Source of the DNA: Oscillospiraceae bacterium
GTDB lineage: Bacteria > Bacillota > Clostridia > Oscillospirales > Oscillospiraceae
DNA: 12,429 bases
NCBI GenBank assembly: GCA_031264545.1
Contig: JAISDV010000036.1
Location: 1 to 12,429 of the forward strand
Direction of reading: 5' to 3'
Below, in pieces: positions 6,717 through 12,429 of the stretch (position 1 is its first letter; every line of letters begins with the position of its first letter). A model generated the notes under the pieces. That model had not been told where the DNA came from. It saw nothing but the letters and a program-made list of their open reading frames with translations, and made no database searches. The translations under genes were made by a program, and so were the position numbers.

Positions 6717-7085
6717 GTGAGAAAACGCAGAAACGATATGATCCTGATCGCGCTTATAGGCTTTGCCGCCGCCCTGATCGCGCTCGGCGCTTATCTCCTG
6801 CGGCACGAGGGCGCGTATGTGCTTGTCACGGTAAATGGCGAGGTCTATGGCAAATATGCGCTTGACACCGATATGCAGCTCCGCGTCGGCAATGACGGCG
6901 CGTATAACCTGCTTGTGATCGAGAGCGGGTCGGCTTATATTCGGGAAGCGAGCTGCCGGAACCAGCTGTGCGTGCATCAGGGGCGGATCAGCCATGAGGG
7001 CCGGAGCCTCGTCTGCCTGCCCAATCGGGTAGTCGTGGAGATCGTCGGCGGCGAGCGGCAGGAAGTCGACGCGGTGGCAGGATGA
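6717..7085 (+). CDS. Small membrane-anchored NusG domain II protein
   Basis: The 122-residue protein has a basic N-terminus, one hydrophobic anchor (about 9-27) and a domain facing outward that matches NusG domain II: VTVNGEVYGKYAL at 38-50, then cysteines 80, 85 and 100 in CRNQLC...VCLPNRVVVEI. Despite the name, such stand-alone domains are not transcription factors. No flavinylation motif is visible. The GTG start at 6717 has GGAGG at 6708-6712 with a short 4-base spacing; ATG at 6738 is an alternative but would cut into the anchor. The gene overlaps the next by ATGA. As I recall, the same pair (NusG-II plus Gx transporter) occurs as EetA/EetB in flavin-based extracellular electron transfer loci of Listeria. 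Its exact function is unknown. Confidence 0.85.
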   Translation: MRKRRNDMILIALIGFAAALIALGAYLLRHEGAYVLVTVNGEVYGKYALDTDMQLRVGNDGAYNLLVIESGSAYIREASCRNQLCVHQGRISHEGRSLVCLPNRVVVEIVGGERQEVDAVAG

Positions 7086-7579
7086 AAAAACGTTTAGCCG
7101 CCGGGCGGCTTGCGGCTTTCGGCCTGTTGGTGTCGCTGGCGATTGTCCTGAGCTATGTGGAATATCTGATCCCGTTTTTTCAGCCCGCGCCGGGAATCAA
7201 GCCCGGACTTGCGAACGTCGTTGTGATCTTCGCCCTGTACCGGCTCGGCAGCGCTCAGGCCGCGGCCGTCTCGCTCCTCCGGGTCATACTGATGGCTGTG
7301 CTGTTTGGGAATGCCTTTGCGCTGATGTACAGCCTTTCCGGAGCGGTCCTGAGCTTTGGCGTCATGCTCCTGCTCAAAAGAGCAGGTGTGTTTTCCCCGG
7401 CCGGCGTTGGTGCGGCGGGCGGTGTCTGTCATAATATCGGCCAGCTGCTCTGCGCGCTTGTCCTGCTTGAAACCGGCGGCCTGATCTATTACCTGCCCGT
7501 TTTGCTCCTCTCCGGCACCGCCGCGGGCCTTGTGACCGGCACGGTCGCCGGCGTTCTGCTGAAACGGATTCAAAACTGA
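7082..7579 (+). CDS. Gx transporter family membrane protein (pfam 'heptaprenyl diphosphate synthase component I')
   Basis: The 165-residue protein is hydrophobic with about five membrane spans and carries PGIKPGLANVVVIFALY (37-53) and GGVCHNIGQLL (113-123), both typical of the Gx transporter family. Database entries often call this family heptaprenyl diphosphate synthase component I, but the sequence looks like a small substrate-binding membrane subunit (resembling ECF S components) rather than an enzyme. The ATG at 7082 overlaps the stop of the NusG-II gene, with only a weak binding site, so translation is probably coupled. Its place between Rnf genes and apbE suggests a flavin-related or quinone-related role; this is inference. 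Confidence 0.85.
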   Translation: MKKRLAAGRLAAFGLLVSLAIVLSYVEYLIPFFQPAPGIKPGLANVVVIFALYRLGSAQAAAVSLLRVILMAVLFGNAFALMYSLSGAVLSFGVMLLLKRAGVFSPAGVGAAGGVCHNIGQLLCALVLLETGGLIYYLPVLLLSGTAAGLVTGTVAGVLLKRIQN

Positions 7580-7640
7580 GGACCCGTGTTCATAGGCAAG
7601 GAATGCGCGTCCTGAACGGACATAGGAGATATTTCAGCGC

Positions 7641-8735
7641 ATGAAAAATTTTCCCGGCTTGCCGGCCGCAAAAGCGGCGCTGCCGCTATGGCTTTGCGCC
7701 GCGCTGCTTTTTTGCCTGTCCGCCTGCTCCGCCCCGGAGCCGGCGAGGGTCGAAGAAGAATTTTTCGCGATGGATACGCTTATAAGGCTGACGGCCTATG
7801 GGGAAAATGCCGCCGAAGCGGTCGGCGCCGCGGTGGAAAGAGTCCGCGAGCTCGCGCGGATGGCAAGCCCCTCCGACCCCGAAAGCGACGTCTGCAGGAT
7901 TAACCGTTCCGCGGGGAAAGCCTATGTGCGCGTGCATCCCGAAATATTAAAAATGATAAAAGCCGCCATAGCCTACGGCGGGATCACCGGCGGCGTGTTC
8001 GATATCACCGTCGGACCGCTCGTCGCGCTCTGGGGGATCGGGACGGAAAACGCAGGCCGCCCCTCCGGAGAGGCAATCGACGCGGCGCGGTCCTATATCG
8101 GATCGGACAGGATTCTCCTCGATGAAGCCGGCTGCGGCGTGATGCTGCCGGCGGAGGGCATGTCGATCGACCTTGGCGGCATAGCCAAAGGCTTCGCGGC
8201 CGACGCGGCGCTGGAAATATTCCGGGACTTCGGCGTCCGTTCGGCGCTTATCGATATGGGCGCGAGTTCGATTTACACACTTGGAGAAAAGCCGGACGGT
8301 ACGGGCTGGTCTGTTGCCGTCAAGCACCCCAGAAAAAGCGCGGGCGGCCCTTACCTTTGTACGCTGCAGCTGTCCGATCAGGCGCTTTCGACCTCCGGCG
8401 ACTACGAGAGATATTTTATACAGGACGGAAACCGCTACCATCATATTCTGGATCCCGCCACGGGCTGTCCCGCTGATTCCGGCGTGATGAGCGTCACGGT
8501 TATCGTGGATGAAGACGTGCCGGACTGCAATATGCTTGCGGATATACTCACCAAGGCCGTATTTATCGCCGGCGTCGAAAAGGGCTTTCAGATGATCGAT
8601 CAAATTCCGGGCGCGGCCTGTCTGGCGGCGGGGACCGATTTTCGGATCTATGTGTCTGGAAATTGGCGCGCGCGGCTCGATCGTATCAGCGGAGATTTCA
8701 CCTCACCCGAAGAAACGCGGCGGCCTGCGCGATAG
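7641..8735 (+). CDS. apbE: FAD:protein FMN transferase (ApbE), lipoprotein
   Basis: ApbE moves FMN from FAD onto a threonine of target proteins such as RnfG and RnfD. The 364-residue protein starts with a lipoprotein signal: basic residues, hydrophobic stretch and LSAC with Cys29 as the lipidation site. The enzyme domain shows FFAMDTLIRLTAYG (41-54), GGVFDITVGPLVALW (117-131), DLGGIAKGFAAD (177-188), ALSTSGDYERYF (248-259), HILDPATGCP (268-277) and ADILTKAVF (300-308), the last including the Mg2+-binding Asp and Thr positions of the family. All key motifs look intact. ATG 7641 follows AGGAGA (7624-7629) by 11 bases, and a 61-base gap separates it from the Gx gene. As the last gene of the Rnf operon, its likely clients are RnfD and RnfG. 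Confidence 0.96.
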   Translation: MKNFPGLPAAKAALPLWLCAALLFCLSACSAPEPARVEEEFFAMDTLIRLTAYGENAAEAVGAAVERVRELARMASPSDPESDVCRINRSAGKAYVRVHPEILKMIKAAIAYGGITGGVFDITVGPLVALWGIGTENAGRPSGEAIDAARSYIGSDRILLDEAGCGVMLPAEGMSIDLGGIAKGFAADAALEIFRDFGVRSALIDMGASSIYTLGEKPDGTGWSVAVKHPRKSAGGPYLCTLQLSDQALSTSGDYERYFIQDGNRYHHILDPATGCPADSGVMSVTVIVDEDVPDCNMLADILTKAVFIAGVEKGFQMIDQIPGAACLAAGTDFRIYVSGNWRARLDRISGDFTSPEETRRPAR

Positions 8736-8747
8736 ACCCGGGGAGGC

Positions 8748-8805
8748 GAGCGAGAAACGGCTTATCCCGTTCCGCCGGGATAAGCCGTTTCTCGCTCAGG
8801 TTTTT
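8748..8805 (+). terminator. Intrinsic terminator of the rnf-apbE operon
   Basis: A perfect 22-bp stem (8748-8769 with 8776-8797) closes a 6-base loop (TTCCGC). It is followed by AGG and a run of five T (8801-8805) in the plus direction. It begins 12 bases after the apbE stop. The right arm includes the stop codon of the convergent histidine kinase gene (8796-8798). In the minus direction no T run follows, so it may only pause or protect the kinase mRNA there. Confidence 0.85.
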
Positions 8806-9848
8806 GCCCTGGGGGCATTTGGCAGCTCAACGGTAAAGGTCGTTCCGGCAGCCTTGCTTTTCACCGAAATACTGCCCGCGTGCAGCTCGACAATTCTTTT
8901 GGCGATCGTCAGGCCGATACCGTTGCCCTTTGCCGTATGAGAGATATTGCCCTGATAAAATTTGTCAAAGATGTGGGCGGAGGTCTCCGGACTGATCCCG
9001 ACACCCTGATCGGACACGCTGACGACAACGGCGTCCGGTCTTTTTATAATGCCGATGTCTATGGACGTGTTTTCGGGGGAGAATTTGACTGCGTTGTCGA
9101 TCAGGTTCGTCCATACCTGATTGAGCAGCTCCTCATTGCCGAAGAAGAGGATGTCCTCGCAATCAAAGCGGACCTCGATGTTTTTTTCCGTCCACGTGTT
9201 TTCCAGCAGGGCGATAACGCGGCGGAGCTGTTCGCTGCCGTTAAAACAGGCTTTATCCGTCACAATCGCCTGGTTCTCGACTGTGGAAAGATTGAGCACC
9301 TTGGTGGCCAGCTCCGCGAGCCGCTCGGACTCGCTGATAATGATATCCAGATATTCGTCCCGTTCCGCCTCGGACAGCGCCTCGTATTTCAGGATTTTGG
9401 CAAATCCGCGTACAGAAACGATGGGCGTCTTAAACTCATGAGAAAAATTATTGACGAAATCCGACCGCAGCATTTCGATGCTGTCGAGCTCTTCCGCCAT
9501 ATGATTGAAGCTCATATTCAGGTTCTGCAGCTCGCCCGGCCCTCTCAAATTGATCCTGGCGTTAAAGTCGCCCGCGGCCAGGCGGTCGAACGCTGAGATT
9601 ATTTCACGCAACGGAGCAAGCGGAATGCGGCTGAAGACCATGGCAAGCACCGTTCCGACGATGATGCTCAAAAGCGCGAACAGTAAAAACGGAATGCGCG
9701 TGGGATCGAGGCTGAGGATTCCCGCGCGCCTTAGCGCGACGATGCTCAACAGCAGCAGGAGCATTGTCAGAACGAGAAGGATGAAAATAATGACGGCGAA
9801 CAGCAAGGCCATCTGGAATCTTCGGAGCTTTTTCAGCGGCTTACTCAC
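8796..9848 (-). CDS. Sensor histidine kinase (HAMP, HisKA, HATPase)
   Basis: This is a membrane histidine kinase, 350 residues, partner of the response regulator just upstream. It has membrane spans at about 13-37 and 53-73 with only about 15 residues between them, a HAMP region at about 75-125, the phosphoacceptor motif FSHEFKTP with His137, the N-box WTNLIDNAVKFS (246-257), the G1 box SDQGVGIS (279-286), the F-box IFDKFYQG (293-300) and the G2 box GNGIGL (308-313). All catalytic motifs are present. The start is GTG at 9848, overlapping the end of the regulator gene by 8 bases (GTGAGTAA); the local binding site is weak, so translational coupling is likely. The signal is unknown. The very short outer loop suggests sensing in the membrane or through a partner protein. 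Confidence 0.93.
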   Translation of the reverse strand: MSKPLKKLRRFQMALLFAVIIFILLVLTMLLLLLSIVALRRAGILSLDPTRIPFLLFALLSIIVGTVLAMVFSRIPLAPLREIISAFDRLAAGDFNARINLRGPGELQNLNMSFNHMAEELDSIEMLRSDFVNNFSHEFKTPIVSVRGFAKILKYEALSEAERDEYLDIIISESERLAELATKVLNLSTVENQAIVTDKACFNGSEQLRRVIALLENTWTEKNIEVRFDCEDILFFGNEELLNQVWTNLIDNAVKFSPENTSIDIGIIKRPDAVVVSVSDQGVGISPETSAHIFDKFYQGNISHTAKGNGIGLTIAKRIVELHAGSISVKSKAAGTTFTVELPNAPRAKT

Positions 9849-10518
9849 ACTTTTTCACCGCCTTATATCCGATTCCGCGAATTGAGACGATTTCAAATTC
9901 GGGATAGGCTTCAAACCGCCTGCGCAGACGGTTAATATGGACGTTTACAGTCGTATCGACCGTTTCGGATTCCATGCCCCATATTTCGTCCATCAGCTGA
10001 ATGCGCGTAAAAATTTTGTCGGGATATGAGAGCAGCTTATAGAGCAGGTAAAATTCTTTCTGCGGGAGCGTTTGCCTTTCGCCCGCTCTTTCGACGGCGA
10101 ACGCGTCGTAGTAAAGCGTGACCTTGCCTATGCGCAGCCTGCGCTCGTTCACAATCTGCGCCCGGCGTAGAAGCGCTTTTATGCGGAGAAGCAGCTCCTC
10201 CTCGTCGACCGGCTTGACCATGTAATCGTCCGTGCCGGAAATAAAGCCCTTGCGCTTATCCTCGGGCAGCTGCCTGGCCGTTACCATCAGGACCGGCGTA
10301 TTGTCCCCGCAGCCGCGCAGCTGTGCGGTGAATTCGCAGCCGTCCATTTCCGGCATCATCACGTCGAGAACGACGAGATCGATGTGCTGCGTATCCATAA
10401 GCTTCAGGGCATCGACGCCGTTTTCAGCATGGAAAACCGTGTATCCGGCGTGCTTCAAAACCGCCCGCATCAGCCGGGCGGAATTCTTATCGTCTTCGGC
10501 CACCAGTATCTGGAACAT
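9841..10518 (-). CDS. OmpR/PhoB-family response regulator
   Basis: The 225-residue protein has an N-terminal receiver domain (acidic pair DD at 9-10, phosphoacceptor Asp52 in VVLDVMMPEMDG, Thr80, Lys102) and a C-terminal winged-helix DNA-binding domain of OmpR type (QKEFYLLYKLL at 153-163, DTTVNVHINRLRRRF at 188-202, IRGIGYKA at 213-220). I chose ATG 10518 because it begins the receiver fold (MFQILVAEDD) and has GGAGG 11 bases upstream. The same frame stays open upstream to 10881, but that extension shows no known domain. The target genes are not known; neighbouring transporter genes are candidates. Confidence 0.93.
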   Translation of the reverse strand: MFQILVAEDDKNSARLMRAVLKHAGYTVFHAENGVDALKLMDTQHIDLVVLDVMMPEMDGCEFTAQLRGCGDNTPVLMVTARQLPEDKRKGFISGTDDYMVKPVDEEELLLRIKALLRRAQIVNERRLRIGKVTLYYDAFAVERAGERQTLPQKEFYLLYKLLSYPDKIFTRIQLMDEIWGMESETVDTTVNVHINRLRRRFEAYPEFEIVSIRGIGYKAVKKCE

Positions 10519-10887
10519 TGAGCGCGCCGCCTCCTTTTCCCGGCCGAGGCCGCAGGGGCTACGATATATGATCGGAAGCGTGGGGACGCTTACGTGACTT
10601 TTGTGTTTTCGCAATTGCTTTTGTTTGTTCCGTTTCAAGGCCCGCACCAGATAGAGCCACGCGAACGGACCGATTATATTCCGGAGCAGCGCGGCAATGC
10701 GCATATGATTCGGCATGAGCTTCTTGCGCAGTCTCAAAACCGACATGGCAGCCAGGCTCGGGAGATCAATGAAGCCCGACACCCGGGTGAAGAGACAATT
10801 GTCGCAAGAGCCCCTTGAATTTGCCGCCGTGACATAAGCGCGGGGGAAAGCTGCCCGCAATTTCACCCCGCCGTCTTCCAAAGGCGT
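10519..10887. other. Intergenic region of about 370 bases, no supported gene
   Basis: This lies between the ABC ATPase stop and the response regulator start. No convincing terminator follows the ATPase: the best hairpin candidates have stems of five to six base pairs and no T run. One TATAAT is present on the minus strand (10678-10673), but there is no good -35 at the right spacing. Short palindromes include GACAATTGTC (10794-10803) and CACCCGGGTG (10779-10788). The regulator's reading frame is open across most of the region, but start signals and recognisable domains are lacking. The promoter of the two-component system probably lies here. Confidence 0.5.
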
Positions 10888-11670
10888 TCACTTATGGCGC
10901 TGCGTGAAGCTCTGTGTGTAGCGTTCCAGGAAACGGATCGTGCGCTCCTTCTGTGGGTTATTGAAAAATTCGTCTGTCGTATTGCTCTCCACCATGCCGC
11001 CGTCGTCGAGCAGGTAGACGCGGTCGGATATCTCCCGCCCGAAATCAATTTCGTGCGTGACGATCAGCATGGTCATACGCGCCTGTACCATATCACGGAT
11101 AACCTTGAGCACCTCGCCGGCAAGCTCCGGATCGAGCGCCGACGTAGGCTCGTCGAGCAGGATGATTGACGGGTTGAGCGCCAGCGCGCGCGCGATGCCG
11201 ACGCGCTGCTGCTGCCCGCCCGAAAGGCGCGCCGGATATTCGTCCGCTTTTTCCAGCATACCGACCTTGTCAAGGAAGTAGCGGCTTTTATCCGCTGCTT
11301 CCTTTGGCGGAAGCTTACGGATCAGAAGTCCCTCCATCACATTTTCCAGCGCCGTCCTGTTTTGGAACAGGTTGTAGCTCTGAAAGACCATAGCCGTATG
11401 CCGGCGCATATACAGGATGTCCTGCTTGCTCGCGGACCGGACGTCAACGGAATAATCCTCCAGCAGAATCGTTCCCTTTTCGGCGCGTTCGAGGAAGTTG
11501 ATGCATCGCAGCAGCGTGCTCTTGCCCGCTCCGCTGGGGCCGAGAATGGAGACGACCTCGCCCTGCGCGACCTCGAGGTCCACGCCCCTGAGCACGCTGA
11601 GCGCAGTACCGGAGCCGTGTCGGGATCCCGCCGCCGCAAACGACTTGTATAGATTTTCTACCTTGAGCAT
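10888..11670 (-). CDS. Polar amino acid ABC importer, ATP-binding subunit
   Basis: This is the cytoplasmic ATPase of an amino acid importer of the GlnQ/HisP/TcyN type. The 260-residue protein is complete: Walker A GPSGAGKST at 44-52, Q-loop Gln97 (VFQSYNLF), signature LSGGQQQRV at 149-157, Walker B IILLDEP at 169-175, D-loop SALD, and switch His206 (VTHEIDFGREISDRV, typical of the amino acid group). It is slightly longer than the usual 240-250 residues because of an extra stretch of about ten residues, AAAGSRHGSGTA, at 12-23 between the first strands. The start ATG at 11670 has AGGAG seven bases upstream. The permease gene ends 24 bases before it, so the two form one operon. The substrate could be cystine, glutamine or another polar amino acid; the sequence does not settle it. 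Confidence 0.95.
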   Translation of the reverse strand: MLKVENLYKSFAAAGSRHGSGTALSVLRGVDLEVAQGEVVSILGPSGAGKSTLLRCINFLERAEKGTILLEDYSVDVRSASKQDILYMRRHTAMVFQSYNLFQNRTALENVMEGLLIRKLPPKEAADKSRYFLDKVGMLEKADEYPARLSGGQQQRVGIARALALNPSIILLDEPTSALDPELAGEVLKVIRDMVQARMTMLIVTHEIDFGREISDRVYLLDDGGMVESNTTDEFFNNPQKERTIRFLERYTQSFTQRHK

Positions 11671-11694
11671 ACGAATACTCCTGAATACAGGTTC

Positions 11695-12399
11695 TCAGTT
11701 CCGCGCGGGAACCAGGTATGCCCGCGCGCGCTTTTCCGCCCACAGCACCACCCGGCCCAGCAGCAGAGACAGCGCCCAATAGATCAGCGCCGCGCCGATA
11801 TACACCTCGATAAAACGAAAGGCGGGGGCGCCCGCTATACGCGCCGCGCCCATAATATCCTTCACCGAGACAAAATAGGCTATGGAGCTTGCCTTGATCA
11901 CCGTGATGAAGGTGTTGCCCAGAGGCCGTATCAGCGCCGACAGGGCCTGGGGGAGCACGATCCGGGAAAAAGCCTGAGATTTCGTCATACCCACTGAAAA
12001 AGCGGCCTCGATCTGTTCGTTCGGCACCGACAGGCGCGCCGCGCGCATGTTGTGGAACACGTTCGCCGATGTGCTCAGGCCGAAAGCGATGATCACCAGC
12101 AGAAGCTCAGGCCAGCGTCCGCCGGACGCCGGAAGTCCGCGCGAAAGCCTGATTGTGCTGACAACGGCGGGAATGCCGTAGAACACAATGAAGAGCTGGA
12201 TCAGAAGCGGCACGCTGCGGGTGATCAGCAAAAACAGATCCACCAGCTGCGTCACGACCGGAAGCCTGGACGCGCGGAGCAGGTGCAGCAGCGCGGCGAT
12301 GGCGACGGCCAGCAGCATCCCGCCGAAGGACAGGACAAGCGTTGTCGGAACAGCGGCCAAGGCCTGCGTCGCCAGAGAGAGAATATAGAGAACGTCCAT
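11695..12399 (-). CDS. Polar amino acid ABC importer, permease subunit
   Basis: This is the membrane subunit of the same importer (His/Glu/Gln/Arg/opine permease family). The 234-residue protein has about five membrane spans (for example 18-40, 52-76, 98-112, 163-178, 200-216). It has the segment RSVPLLIQLF (61-70) typical of the family, and the cytoplasmic EAA loop EAAFSVGMTKSQAFSRIVLPQAL (131-153), which docks on the ATPase. The ATG at 12399 follows GGGAGGG (12414-12408) by eight bases. Just upstream, a TAA at 12418-12416 ends a frame that is open to the window edge and could be the 3' end of the preceding gene, perhaps the binding protein or a second permease. Confidence 0.95.
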   Translation of the reverse strand: MDVLYILSLATQALAAVPTTLVLSFGGMLLAVAIAALLHLLRASRLPVVTQLVDLFLLITRSVPLLIQLFIVFYGIPAVVSTIRLSRGLPASGGRWPELLLVIIAFGLSTSANVFHNMRAARLSVPNEQIEAAFSVGMTKSQAFSRIVLPQALSALIRPLGNTFITVIKASSIAYFVSVKDIMGAARIAGAPAFRFIEVYIGAALIYWALSLLLGRVVLWAEKRARAYLVPARN

Positions 12400-12429
12400 G
12401 CCGTATGCCCTCCCGTTACAGCTCGGCCA

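Noticed and set aside
7580..7640. Terminator or separate promoter between the Gx gene and apbE
   Set aside because: Only a 4-bp GTCC/GGAC pairing and no T run or clear promoter hexamers were seen, so apbE is kept in the operon.
8880..9596. 238-codon plus-strand frame opposite the histidine kinase
   Set aside because: The minus strand has all the kinase motifs in order; the plus frame is a shadow.
10673..10701. Minus-strand promoter for the response regulator with TATAAT at 10678-10673
   Set aside because: No -35 match at 16-18 bases and no extended -10; one hexamer alone is not enough.
12416..12429. 3' end of a further minus-strand gene at the right edge
   Set aside because: A TAA with three open codons before it fits a gene end just upstream of the permease binding site, but this is too short to support a call.

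Overview
The window looks like a chromosomal segment from a GC-rich anaerobic member of the Bacillota, probably class Clostridia. Three things point that way: an Rnf complex in the order C-D-G-E-A-B, strong AGGAGG-type ribosome binding sites with several GTG starts, and the general look of the ABC transporters and two-component system. I cannot name a genus. No mobile element, CRISPR array, rRNA or tRNA was recognised, and the gene order looks like ordinary core metabolism.

Layout. (1) 3-1313, minus strand: the N-terminal 437 codons of a fused permease/ATPase ABC exporter-type subunit, cut by the left edge. (2) 1314-1775: a 462-base divergent intergenic region rich in regulatory structure. 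It holds a perfect-consensus promoter for the ABC gene (TTGACA, 17-base spacer, TATAAT) with two related TTAGT...ACTAA operator-like boxes at and downstream of the predicted start of transcription. It also holds an extended -10 promoter for the rnf operon with a perfect 14-bp inverted repeat just upstream. (3) 1776-8735, plus strand: one long tight operon, rnfC-rnfD-rnfG-rnfE-rnfA-rnfB, then a small NusG-domain-II membrane-anchored protein, a Gx-transporter-family membrane protein, and an ApbE lipoprotein (FAD:protein FMN transferase). It ends at a 22-bp perfect-stem terminator at 8748-8805. (4) 8796-10518, minus strand, convergent: an OmpR/PhoB-type response regulator and its HAMP-containing histidine kinase, overlapping by 8 bases. 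(5) 10519-10887: a gap of about 370 bases with no gene I can support. (6) 10888-12399, minus strand: the ATPase and permease of a polar amino acid ABC importer. The binding protein is not in the window and may lie beyond the right edge.

How the parts work together. Rnf couples electron flow between reduced ferredoxin and NAD+ to Na+ or H+ movement across the membrane. RnfD and RnfG each carry a visible S-G-A-T motif, the known site of covalent FMN attachment through threonine. The ApbE enzyme that makes that bond is encoded in the same operon and has a lipoprotein signal, which places it on the outer face where the RnfG FMN sits. The NusG-II and Gx-transporter genes between rnfB and apbE are of unknown role here. 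Their position suggests a part in flavin delivery or in assembly of the flavinylated subunits (inference).

I found no clear new system. The points most worth checking are the NusG-II/Gx/apbE trio inside the Rnf operon, the operator array on the ABC promoter, and the unexplained inverted repeat in front of the rnf promoter. All calls come from reading the sequence by eye; no database search was possible.
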